From Mycolicibacterium agri (lineage in GTDB: Bacteria > Actinomycetota > Actinomycetes > Mycobacteriales > Mycobacteriaceae), in NCBI RefSeq assembly GCF_002553505.1, contig NZ_PDCP01000040.1, positions 1-58,343 on the forward strand: a DNA stretch of 58,343 nucleotides. Reading direction: 5' to 3'. The position numbers and the translations under genes are program-made. Shown one piece after another: positions 25,963-33,014 of this stretch. Under the pieces are notes generated by a model. It had not been told where the DNA came from. It ran no database searches and saw only the letters and a program-made list of their open reading frames with translations. How positions within the stretch are numbered: the first letter of the stretch is position 1; every line of letters begins with the position of its first letter.

Positions 25963-26096
25963 CTCGACGGTTGACGGTGCCGCTGTGTCCAGGCTCAGCG
26001 CCGCGCCCCTTTCTCCAAGATCTGCCCCCTGACCGCCTTCAGAGTAGAGCCTGCCATCGAATTTCTAGCAAGTCTTGCGTCGGCTGGAGGCGGCGC

Positions 26097-26780
26097 TCAG
26101 TCCTGGCTCGAGCTGCCGGGGTGGACGAAGCGGGGGGACTGGTCGCGGTTCACCCACGCCAGCGCGGCGAGGATTCCGGCCACCAAAAACGACGCCAACC
26201 CGAGCCAGATCGCCGCGGTGGTGAACGAGCGCGCGCTCGGATCGGTGTAGCGCGCCTGGGCCGACATCGTGCTGACCACACCGGGCTTGAGCCGCCACTC
26301 GACGACTTCAGCCGACACCTGGTCGCCGTTGGTGGAGGTCACCTCGCCGGGGAACGAAACCGAAAGCGACACATCGGCTTCCGGGTCGGTCAGCGACGTC
26401 AGATCAACGCGGCCGTCGAGGATCACCAGATCGCCCGCCCGCCGCAGGGAAAGGTCGACACCCGCGGCGTCGCGGTTCATGTTGGCCAGCTGGGGCAGCT
26501 CGGCGAAGGTCAGATCGGAGAACACCGCTTGCGAGCCGACGTAGTCGTCGCGGTTGTAGTCCGACACCGCCACCTTGTTGCTGAACGGCAGGTTGTTGAG
26601 CAGTTGCGGACCCTTGTCGTCGGGGCCGCGTGGTTTGGCGGCGGCGACGATCTGTCCAGACACCCGGTCGTCGGGGGAGACGGTGATGCTGGCCCGAACG
26701 CGCACGCAGCCGACGGCCGACGGCAGGATCAGCACGAGCAACACGATCGCCAGCAGGCGGATGCGGCGGCGGCGAGTCAC
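26097..26780 (-). CDS. lppM: Lipoprotein LppM
   Basis: A 227-residue lipoprotein precursor. The arginine-rich N terminus, hydrophobic core and lipobox AVGC (Cys at about residue 25) show export and lipidation. A beta-rich domain follows and a single transmembrane helix lies near the C terminus (about residues 190-212). M. tuberculosis LppM (Rv2171) has the same length and layout; it has been linked to phagosome manipulation and binds PIM-type lipids. The start is GTG at 26780, 27 bases after the acetyltransferase stop. Confidence 0.9.
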   Translation of the reverse strand: MTRRRRIRLLAIVLLVLILPSAVGCVRVRASITVSPDDRVSGQIVAAAKPRGPDDKGPQLLNNLPFSNKVAVSDYNRDDYVGSQAVFSDLTFAELPQLANMNRDAAGVDLSLRRAGDLVILDGRVDLTSLTDPEADVSLSVSFPGEVTSTNGDQVSAEVVEWRLKPGVVSTMSAQARYTDPSARSFTTAAIWLGLASFLVAGILAALAWVNRDQSPRFVHPGSSSQD

Positions 26781-26807
26781 GAGGTCATATCGTGCCAGAT
26801 CCGGCGG

Positions 26808-27416
26808 CTAAAGCGGCAGTGACCGGCCCAGGATCGCGAACGCGCGGGGATCGCCCGCGAAGTGGTAGCCGCGGATGATGTCGCAGAAGCCCAGCCTGCG
26901 GTAGAGCCGCCAGGCCCGATTGGACTCGCCGTTGATCTCCGGCGTTGACAGCAGCACATGGGCCTCGGACCGGCCCGCCAACAACCTGCGGGCCAGCGCC
27001 TCGCCGAGGCCACGGCCCTGGGCGCGGGGATGGATGTGCAGTTCGGTCAGCTCGAAGTAACTCGACATCAGTTCAGCGATCCGCGAGCGGTCGGTTCCTA
27101 CCCGCTGCAGGCCCGCCACGACCTGCTGCTGCCACCACTGGTCTGGCGCGCCGCAGTACCCGTAGGCGACGCCGATGATCGGGGCGCAAGTCAGCTCGGC
27201 GGTGGTCACTTGACGCGGTTCGTCGAGCCGGGAGTCGGCGACCTCGACCGCGGCTACCGCCTTCCACCCGGCCCTGCGGGTGTGCTCGAGCCACATCGAC
27301 GCCCGCTGGTCCTCGGTGCCGCGCGGGTAGCGCATCGCGTCGACATAGACGGCGAGTGCGTCGGGGAGCCGGCGCGCCATGTCGCTTGGCGACAGATCGA
27401 TGAGAAATGTCGCCAC
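26808..27416 (-). CDS. GNAT-family N-acetyltransferase, Rv2170 family
   Basis: A 202-residue acetyltransferase. The acetyl-CoA binding site is in HPRAQGRGLGEALARRLL near residues 129-147 (Q/RxxGxG/A), and the C-terminal NRAWRLYRRLGF segment is typical of the fold. I start it at the GTG at 27416 (VATFLIDLSPSD), which has AAAGGAT upstream and matches Rv2170. The much longer open frame upstream crosses the mraZ operator region and is not credible. It heads a minus-strand operon with lppM, idsA2 and mptA. Confidence 0.9.
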   Translation of the reverse strand: MATFLIDLSPSDMARRLPDALAVYVDAMRYPRGTEDQRASMWLEHTRRAGWKAVAAVEVADSRLDEPRQVTTAELTCAPIIGVAYGYCGAPDQWWQQQVVAGLQRVGTDRSRIAELMSSYFELTELHIHPRAQGRGLGEALARRLLAGRSEAHVLLSTPEINGESNRAWRLYRRLGFCDIIRGYHFAGDPRAFAILGRSLPL

Positions 27417-27650
27417 CTCGCCCCCATCCTTTCTCACGTCTCGTAGCCGATTGTGTCGGGGAGCCAGTGCCATTATCGGCATGGCTGGGCCGACGGTCAC
27501 CAACGCGGTGTAGGTCATACAATCAGGGGTGCGAACTAGGTGGTACGGCTCAGATTCACCTCGTATCATTACTGTTAGGTGTCCGCAAAAGCGGGCATAA
27601 CTGGCTATAACTGGCGTTGAAGAACACTGACGGGCGGCAAGGAGGGACGC
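27417..27650. promoter_or_regulatory. Divergent promoter region between the acetyltransferase and DUF3040 gene
   Basis: This 234-base gap is AT-richer than its surroundings. It contains TACAAT at 27518-27523 (plus strand, -10-like), a direct repeat of ATAACTGGC at about 27596-27616 and a strong AAGGAGGGA ribosome site before the DUF3040 gene. Exact start sites cannot be assigned. Confidence 0.4.
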
Positions 27651-28055
27651 ATGCCACTCTCCGATCATGAGCAGCGCATGCTCGATCAGATCGAGAGCGC
27701 GCTCTACGCCGAGGATCCCAAGTTCGCCTCGAGTGTGCGTGGCGGCGGTTTGCGCGCGCCGTCGGCCCGTCGTCGCCTGCAAGGCGCGGCCCTGTTTGTG
27801 ATCGGTCTGGCGATGCTGGTGTGCGGCGTGGCCTTCAAGGCCACCATGATCGGCAGCTTCCCGATCCTGTCCGTTTTCGGCTTCCTGGTGATGTTCGGCG
27901 GTGTGGTGTACGCCATAACCGGACCGCGGATGGTCGGTGGCCGTGACCGGTCCGTCGCCGAGCCGGGTGGGCCTCGCTCCAAGCGCGGCAAGGGGTCCGG
28001 CGGATCGTTCACCAGTCGTATGGAAGATCGATTCCGGCGGCGTTTCGACGAATAA
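27651..28055 (+). CDS. DUF3040 membrane protein, Rv2169c family
   Basis: A 134-residue protein starting MPLSDHEQRMLDQIE, the signature of the DUF3040 family. An N-terminal charged helix is followed by two closely spaced membrane helices (about residues 45-64 and 70-90) and a basic, glycine-rich tail. The family is found beside mraZ throughout the Actinobacteria. The function is unknown; its constant position at the head of the dcw cluster suggests a link to division or envelope growth. The ribosome site AAGGAGGGA is strong. Confidence 0.92.
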   Translation: MPLSDHEQRMLDQIESALYAEDPKFASSVRGGGLRAPSARRRLQGAALFVIGLAMLVCGVAFKATMIGSFPILSVFGFLVMFGGVVYAITGPRMVGGRDRSVAEPGGPRSKRGKGSGGSFTSRMEDRFRRRFDE

Positions 28056-28102
28056 CGCGCCAATAACGATGGGGTAGCCGAATCGGCTGCCCCATTTTTT
28101 GT

Positions 28103-28129
28103 GCCCACACACGCCCCACTTCGCCCCAC
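28103..28129 (-). promoter_or_regulatory. Minus-strand array of three MraZ-type boxes
   Basis: On the minus strand three GTGGGN units occur: GTGGGG (28129-28124), GTGGGG (28119-28114) and GTGGGC (28108-28103), spaced 10 and 11 bases apart. MraZ is known to bind repeated TGGGN/GTGGG units at about ten-base spacing. This array points away from mraZ and lies 48 bases past the DUF3040 stop. Confidence 0.5.
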
Positions 28130-28244
28130 AGACCTTTGATCTGGGCTTTTCGCGCGCTCCTTGGCGTTGTGGTGGGGCGTGCCGCCTGTGTTCGACCCGG
28201 ATCGTGGGGAAATAGGGCCGACATTTGCTGTTGGTTGGCGCGAA

Positions 28245-28270
28245 GTGGGGGAGAGTGGGGTAAAGTGGCG
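28245..28270 (+). promoter_or_regulatory. MraZ operator: three GTGGGN boxes upstream of mraZ
   Basis: GTGGGG (28245-28250), GTGGGG (28255-28260) and GTGGCG (28265-28270) repeat with an exact ten-base period 47 bases before the mraZ ATG. This is the arrangement recognised by the ring-shaped MraZ repressor. The hexamer TAAAGT (28261-28266) between boxes 2 and 3 fits a -10 element, so MraZ binding would block transcription. Single GTGGGG copies also occur at 28172 and 28204. Confidence 0.7.
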
Positions 28271-28316
28271 GACGTTGGAGCGACCGGGGCTCCTTCGCAC
28301 GGCGGGAGGTGACGAG

Positions 28317-28748
28317 ATGTTTCTTGGCACCTACACGCCGAAGCTCGACGACAAGGGGCGGCTGACGCTGCCCGCCAAGTTCCGCGACGCGCTGGCAGGG
28401 GGATTGATGGTCACCAAAAGCCAAGACCACAGCCTCGCCGTCTACCCGCGCGCCGAATTCGAGGCACTGGCCAGGCGTGCATCAGGGGCGTCTCGAAGCA
28501 ATCCCGAGGCGCGGGCGTTTCTGCGCAATCTGGCCGCCGCAACCGACGAACAGCATCCCGACAGCCAGGGCCGGATCACCTTGTCGGCCGACCACCGCCG
28601 CTACGCGAACCTTTCGAAGGACTGCGTGGTGATCGGCGCGGTCGACTACTTGGAGATCTGGGACGCCCAGGCCTGGCGGGAGTACCAAGAGACGCACGAA
28701 GAGAACTTCTCCGCGGCCAGCGATGAAACTCTGCGCGACATCATCTGA
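28317..28748 (+). CDS. mraZ: Transcriptional regulator MraZ
   Basis: A 143-residue protein with two AbrB-like SpoVT/MraZ repeats. DDKGRLTLPAKFRDAL (about residues 11-26) and DSQGRITLSADHRRYA (about 82-97) are the two copies of the DxKGRxxLPxxxR motif. It forms a ring that binds repeated GTGGG boxes and represses the dcw cluster. The ATG at 28317 follows GGGAGGTGA and gives exactly the M. tuberculosis length. The longer upstream frame runs through the operator and is rejected. A large RNA hairpin follows its stop. Confidence 0.97.
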   Translation: MFLGTYTPKLDDKGRLTLPAKFRDALAGGLMVTKSQDHSLAVYPRAEFEALARRASGASRSNPEARAFLRNLAAATDEQHPDSQGRITLSADHRRYANLSKDCVVIGAVDYLEIWDAQAWREYQETHEENFSAASDETLRDII

Positions 28749-28763
28749 TTCGGTGGCTGACCG

Positions 28764-28845
28764 TGCATCGCGGCCTCTGTCCGAGCCGGCCCTGGCGTAC
28801 TTCCCCAACGCCAGGTCCGCGCGCTCGGACAGAGACCCCGGTGCA
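28764..28845 (+). ncRNA. Structured leader of rsmH, resembles the mraW RNA motif
   Basis: CTCTGTCCGAGC (28775-28786) pairs perfectly with GCTCGGACAGAG (28823-28834). Inside, CCTGGCGT (28791-28798) pairs with ACGCCAGG (28808-28815) and leaves a loop containing CUUCCCC. Outer CGG/CCG and TGCA/TGCA pairs could extend the stem. The element lies between the mraZ stop and a strong GGAGGG ribosome site for rsmH. The position, shape and loop agree with the mraW RNA motif reported by comparative genomics upstream of mraW in Actinobacteria; the family assignment is from memory. Confidence 0.7.
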
Positions 28846-28872
28846 GGGTGTGGAGGTTTCGGAGGGCTTGCG

Positions 28873-29901
28873 ATGGCTGGCACATCGGGGCCGGGCCCTG
28901 GCGCCCACGGCCACATCCCGGTCCTGCTCGACCGCTGCGTCGAACTGCTCACCCCGGCGCTGACCCGAAACAGCGCCGACGGTTCGGGCGCCGTGCTGGT
29001 CGACGCCACGCTGGGTGCGGGCGGACACGCCGAGCGGTTTCTCTCCGAGCTACCCGGGCTGCGGCTGATCGGCCTGGATCGCGACCCTGACGCACTGTGG
29101 ATCGCGGGCGAGCGGCTGGCCCCGTTCGCCGACCGTGTCCTGCTGATCCGTACCCGGTTCGACGGGCTCGACGACGCGCTTGCCAAATCCGGTTATTGGG
29201 CAACGGGTTCCGAACGGCCGCAGGTCGACGGCATCCTGTTCGACCTTGGCGTGTCATCGATGCAGCTGGACCGCTCCGAGCGCGGGTTCTCCTACGCCGC
29301 CGACGCTCCGCTGGACATGCGGATGGATCCCGACGCGGACCTGACGGCCGCCGACGTCGTCAACACCTACGACGAGAAAACGCTGACCCGCATCCTGCGG
29401 GAGTTCGGCGAGGAGCGGTTCGCGGGGCGGATCGCCAAGCAGATCGTCCGCAGGCGCGCCCGTAAGCCGTTCGCGCGCACCGGCGACCTGGTCGAGTTGC
29501 TCTACGAAGCCATCCCGGCGCCGGCCCGCCGCACGGGCGGGCACCCGGCCAAGCGGACGTTTCAGGCGCTGCGGGTGGCGGTCAACGGCGAGCTCGACGC
29601 GCTGCGCGACGTGCTTCCTGCGGCGTTGGCGGCGCTGAAGCCCGGCGGACGCATCGTGGTGATGTCCTACCAGTCCCTGGAGGACCGCATCGTCAAGAAC
29701 GTGTTCAGCGCCGCGACGGCGTCACGAACTCCGCCCGGCCTGCCCGTCGAATTGCCCGGCCACGAACCGGAATTCGTGAGCCTGACACGTGGTGCGGAGA
29801 AGGCCGGGCCCGCCGAAATCGAAACCAACCCGCGCAGCGCGTCCGTGCGGCTTCGGGCGCTGGAGAAGGTTGCCGCAAATCCAGGAGGGGAGCTCTCATG
29901 A
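28873..29901 (+). CDS. rsmH: 16S rRNA (cytosine-1402-N4) methyltransferase RsmH (MraW)
   Basis: A SAM-dependent methyltransferase acting on C1402 of 16S rRNA. Motif I is in DATLGAGGHAERFL, followed by GLDRDPDAL, FDLGVSSMQLDRSERGFSY and the C-terminal HPAKRTFQALRVAVN. I chose ATG 28873 (342 residues) because GGAGGG lies six bases before it, HIPVLLDRCVELL follows in the family position, and the upstream in-frame codons fall in the leader hairpin. Existing annotations of relatives begin further upstream, here at GTG 28753 or ATG 28723. The stop overlaps the ftsL start. Confidence 0.93.
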   Translation: MAGTSGPGPGAHGHIPVLLDRCVELLTPALTRNSADGSGAVLVDATLGAGGHAERFLSELPGLRLIGLDRDPDALWIAGERLAPFADRVLLIRTRFDGLDDALAKSGYWATGSERPQVDGILFDLGVSSMQLDRSERGFSYAADAPLDMRMDPDADLTAADVVNTYDEKTLTRILREFGEERFAGRIAKQIVRRRARKPFARTGDLVELLYEAIPAPARRTGGHPAKRTFQALRVAVNGELDALRDVLPAALAALKPGGRIVVMSYQSLEDRIVKNVFSAATASRTPPGLPVELPGHEPEFVSLTRGAEKAGPAEIETNPRSASVRLRALEKVAANPGGELS

Positions 29902-31061
29902 AGGCCAAGCGACCCACCGCCGTGCGCGGCGCTGACGATCGCAGGCGCACCACGCCGCGTCAAGCCGCCAGAGGCGGGGGACGCCGGTCGCCCGATGCGG
30001 TGCCGCGGCGGGGACGCCCTCGTCCCCCGGAAACCGGGCCGATCACCCGCCCGCAGATCAAGCCGGTCCGGCCGAAGAACGCCAGCCAGGCCAAGGCCCG
30101 GGCGAAGGCACGAAAAGCCAAGGCTCCGAAGGTTGTTCGGCCACCGCTCAAGGAGCGGCTGATTGCCCGGATCTCGCAGATCGAGCTCAACCCGCGCGCC
30201 CTGGTTTCCAGGGTGCCGTTCGTCGTACTGGTCATCGGATCGCTCGGGCTAGGACTCGGCGTGACGCTGTGGCTGTCGACGGACGCCGCAGAGCGGTCGT
30301 ATCAGCTGGGCCACGCCAAGGAAGTGAACGAGGCGCTGATGCAGCAGAAGGAGGCTCTGGAACGCGACGTGCTCGAGGCGCAGGCCGCGCCGGCGCTGGC
30401 CGAGTCGGCCCGCGAACTGGGGATGATCCCGTCGCGCGACACGGCGCACCTGGTCCAGGACCCGGCCGGAAACTGGGTCGTCGTCGGCACACCCAAACCT
30501 GCGGAAGGGGTTCCCCCGCCGCCGCTGAACACACCGATTCCCGACGAGACGCCCGCGCCGCCGCCGCCTCCGGCGCCGACGGCCACTCGCCGCGCCCCAT
30601 CGGCGCCGGTGGTCGAGCCCCGCGAAATGGTGGTGCGGCTGCCGGGGCACACCCAGTCGACAGCGCCGACGGCACAGGCCGCGCCCACACCCAATGCCTC
30701 CAATGCGCCCGCGGCACCCGCTCCGGCGCCGGATGCGGCGCAGGCACCGCTCCCGGATGCGGCCGCCGTCCCGGTTCCCGATGCGGCGCACGCGCCTGCG
30801 CCGATGCCGCTGCCGGAAAGCGCTCCGCCCGCCCCCGAGCAGCCGACCGCGCTCGGACCCGCCGCACCGCCTGCGCCTGTCGCACCGCCTGCGCCTGTCG
30901 CACCGCCCGCGGCCGATCCACTGGCCGGGCTGCTGCCCGGGCCGCCGCCCGAACCGGTTCCCGCGCCCGCGCCGGCGCCGGCGCCCGATCCATTCGCCGG
31001 GTTCCTGCCCGGCCCACCGCCAGGTCCGGTCACCGACACCGTCCCCGGCGTTGCGGCATGA
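29898..31061 (+). CDS. ftsL: FtsL-like bitopic division protein with long proline-rich tail
   Basis: A 387-residue counterpart of Rv2164c. A basic N-terminal cytoplasmic part (about residues 1-105) precedes one membrane helix (about 106-126) and a short coiled coil (about 133-170) ending in ARELGMIPSRDTAHL, the typical FtsL arrangement. The remaining about 200 residues are low-complexity Pro/Ala with repeats. FtsL recruits FtsW and PbpB with FtsQ and FtsB at the septum. The ATG overlaps the rsmH stop (ATGA) and its own stop overlaps pbpB. Confidence 0.85.
   Translation: MKAKRPTAVRGADDRRRTTPRQAARGGGRRSPDAVPRRGRPRPPETGPITRPQIKPVRPKNASQAKARAKARKAKAPKVVRPPLKERLIARISQIELNPRALVSRVPFVVLVIGSLGLGLGVTLWLSTDAAERSYQLGHAKEVNEALMQQKEALERDVLEAQAAPALAESARELGMIPSRDTAHLVQDPAGNWVVVGTPKPAEGVPPPPLNTPIPDETPAPPPPPAPTATRRAPSAPVVEPREMVVRLPGHTQSTAPTAQAAPTPNASNAPAAPAPAPDAAQAPLPDAAAVPVPDAAHAPAPMPLPESAPPAPEQPTALGPAAPPAPVAPPAPVAPPAADPLAGLLPGPPPEPVPAPAPAPAPDPFAGFLPGPPPGPVTDTVPGVAA
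30864..30905 (+). repeat. 18-base tandem repeat inside ftsL
   Basis: Copies of GCACCGCCTGCGCCTGTC start at 30864, 30882 and (partial) 30900 and encode the in-frame repeat APPAPV. They lie in the proline-rich tail and are a likely site of length variation between strains. Confidence 0.7.
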
Positions 31062-32968
31062 GTCGCGCCAAGGACAAGGGGCGCAAGACGCCGGAAACGC
31101 GGCCCGCGCAGGGCAGGTCGGCTCGCGCCCGACGCACTCGTGAGGTGGCCGCCGACACCGGTCTGCGCAGCGCGTCGTTCGTGTTCCGGCACCGAGCGGG
31201 CAACGCTGTCATCTTCCTGGTGCTGATCGTGGCCACAGCGCAGCTGTTCAATCTGCAGGTACCCCGCGCCGCCGGATTGCGCGCAGAGGCGGCGGGTCAG
31301 CTCAAGGTCACCGACGTCGAGAAAGCGGTGCGCGGCAGCATCATCGACCGCAACAACGACAAGCTCGCGTTCACCATCGAGGCGCGTGCGCTCACCTTCC
31401 AGCCGACAAAGATCCGCAAGCAGTTGGCCGAGGCGAAGGAGAAGTCCGCCGACGCCCCCGATCCCGACACCCGGCTGCGCGAGATCGCCGCCGAGGTGGC
31501 CAAGCGGCTGAACAACAAGCCCGACGCCAAGACGGTGCTCAAGAAGCTGAGGAGTAACGAGACGTTCGTCTACCTGGCGCGGGCCGTGGATCCCGCTATC
31601 GCCGAGGCGATTTCGAAGAAGTTCCCGGAAGTCGGATCGGAGCGCCAAGACCTGCGGCAGTATCCGGGCGGCTCGCTGGCGGCCAACATCGTCGGCGGAA
31701 TCGACTGGGACGGACACGGGCTGCTCGGCCTCGAGGATGCGATGGACGCGACACTCGCGGGCACCGACGGGTCGGTCACCTACGACCGCGGCTCCGACGG
31801 CGTGGTGATCCCCGGCAGTTACCGCAACCGGCACGCCGCCGTCGACGGCTCCACCGTGCAGCTGACCATCGACGACGACATCCAGTTCTACGTCCAGCAG
31901 CAGGTGCAGCTGGCCAAGGACGCCTCGGGCGCCGAGAATGTGTCTGCGGTGGTGCTGGACGCGAAGACCGCTGAGGTGCTGGCGATGTCGAACGACAACA
32001 CGTTCGACCCAAGCCAGGATCTCGGCCGTCAGGGCCACAAGCAACTGGGCAATCCGGCGGTGTCGTCCCCGTTCGAACCCGGCTCGGTCAACAAAATCGT
32101 CACCGCTGCATCGGTGATCGAGTACGGCCTGTCCCACCCCGACGAGGTGCTGCAGGTGCCCGGCTCCATCCACATGGGCGGCGTGACCGTCGGCGACGCA
32201 TGGGAGCACGGCGTGATGCCCTACACCACGACCGGCATCTTCGGGAAGTCCTCCAACGTCGGCACCCTGATGCTCGCGCAGCGCCTCGGCCCAGAGCGCT
32301 TCTTCGAGATGCTCAAAAAGTTCGGTCTCGGCCAGCGCACCAATGTGGGTCTGCCCGGCGAAAGCGCGGGGCTGGTGCCGCCGATCGACCAGTGGTCGGG
32401 CAGCACCTTCTCCAATTTGCCGATCGGGCAGGGTCTTTCGATGACGCTGCTGCAGATGGCCGGCATGTATCAGGCGATCGCCAACGACGGAATGCGGATT
32501 CCGCCGCGCGTCGTGAAGGCCACCATCGCACCCGACGGCACCCGAACCGAGGAGCCGCGCCCGGAGGGCGTGCGGGTGGTGTCCCCGGAGACCGCCAAGA
32601 CCGTGCGCAACATGCTGCGCGCGACCGTGCAGCGTGACCCGATGGGCTACCAGCAGGGCACCGGCCCGCAGGCCGCGGTCGACGGGTACCAGATCTCCGG
32701 AAAGACCGGCACCGCACAGAAGATCAACCCGGCCTGCGGCTGCTACTACAGCGACGTCTACTGGATCACGTTCGCCGGCATGGTGACCGCCGACGACCCG
32801 CGTTATGTCATCGGCATCATGGCCGACAACCCGCATCGCACCGCCGACGGCCAGCCCGGCACCTCGATGGCGCCGCTGTTCCACAACATCGCAAGCTGGT
32901 TGTTGCAGCGCGAGAACGTGCCGCTGTCACCCGACCCGGGTCCGCCGCTGACCCTGCAGGCCACCTGA
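31058..32968 (+). CDS. pbpB: Septal class B penicillin-binding protein (PBP3/FtsI)
   Basis: A 636-residue transpeptidase that crosslinks septal peptidoglycan together with FtsW. One membrane helix (about residues 49-68) anchors a pedestal domain and the transpeptidase domain. The active-site motifs are SVNK (Ser about 343), SSN (about residue 395-400) and KTG (Lys about 549). A CGC pair near residue 560 probably forms a disulfide. The ATG overlaps the ftsL stop by four bases. No insertion separates it from murE, unlike M. tuberculosis, which has PE_PGRS38 and neighbours here. Confidence 0.96.
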   Translation: MSRAKDKGRKTPETRPAQGRSARARRTREVAADTGLRSASFVFRHRAGNAVIFLVLIVATAQLFNLQVPRAAGLRAEAAGQLKVTDVEKAVRGSIIDRNNDKLAFTIEARALTFQPTKIRKQLAEAKEKSADAPDPDTRLREIAAEVAKRLNNKPDAKTVLKKLRSNETFVYLARAVDPAIAEAISKKFPEVGSERQDLRQYPGGSLAANIVGGIDWDGHGLLGLEDAMDATLAGTDGSVTYDRGSDGVVIPGSYRNRHAAVDGSTVQLTIDDDIQFYVQQQVQLAKDASGAENVSAVVLDAKTAEVLAMSNDNTFDPSQDLGRQGHKQLGNPAVSSPFEPGSVNKIVTAASVIEYGLSHPDEVLQVPGSIHMGGVTVGDAWEHGVMPYTTTGIFGKSSNVGTLMLAQRLGPERFFEMLKKFGLGQRTNVGLPGESAGLVPPIDQWSGSTFSNLPIGQGLSMTLLQMAGMYQAIANDGMRIPPRVVKATIAPDGTRTEEPRPEGVRVVSPETAKTVRNMLRATVQRDPMGYQQGTGPQAAVDGYQISGKTGTAQKINPACGCYYSDVYWITFAGMVTADDPRYVIGIMADNPHRTADGQPGTSMAPLFHNIASWLLQRENVPLSPDPGPPLTLQAT

Positions 32969-33014
32969 CCCGGCTCACCGCGGCAGGGCCGGCCGCTGCG
33001 GCCGGTACTGTGTC

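Noticed and set aside
28161..28316. An N-terminal extension of mraZ by 52 codons
   Set aside because: It runs through the MraZ operator and promoter. The ATG at 28317 has a strong ribosome site and gives the standard length.
27417..28430. A 540-codon minus-strand frame extending the acetyltransferase upstream
   Set aside because: The extension crosses the DUF3040 gene and the mraZ operator on the other strand. The GTG at 27416 matches the family start.
30302..32884. An 860-codon open frame on the minus strand across ftsL and pbpB
   Set aside because: It is antisense to two certain genes, has low-complexity His/Gly/Arg-rich composition and no ribosome site. Such long shadow frames are normal in GC-rich DNA. 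The same applies to minus-strand frames at 16104-17855 and 43886-45547 and to 23080-24738.
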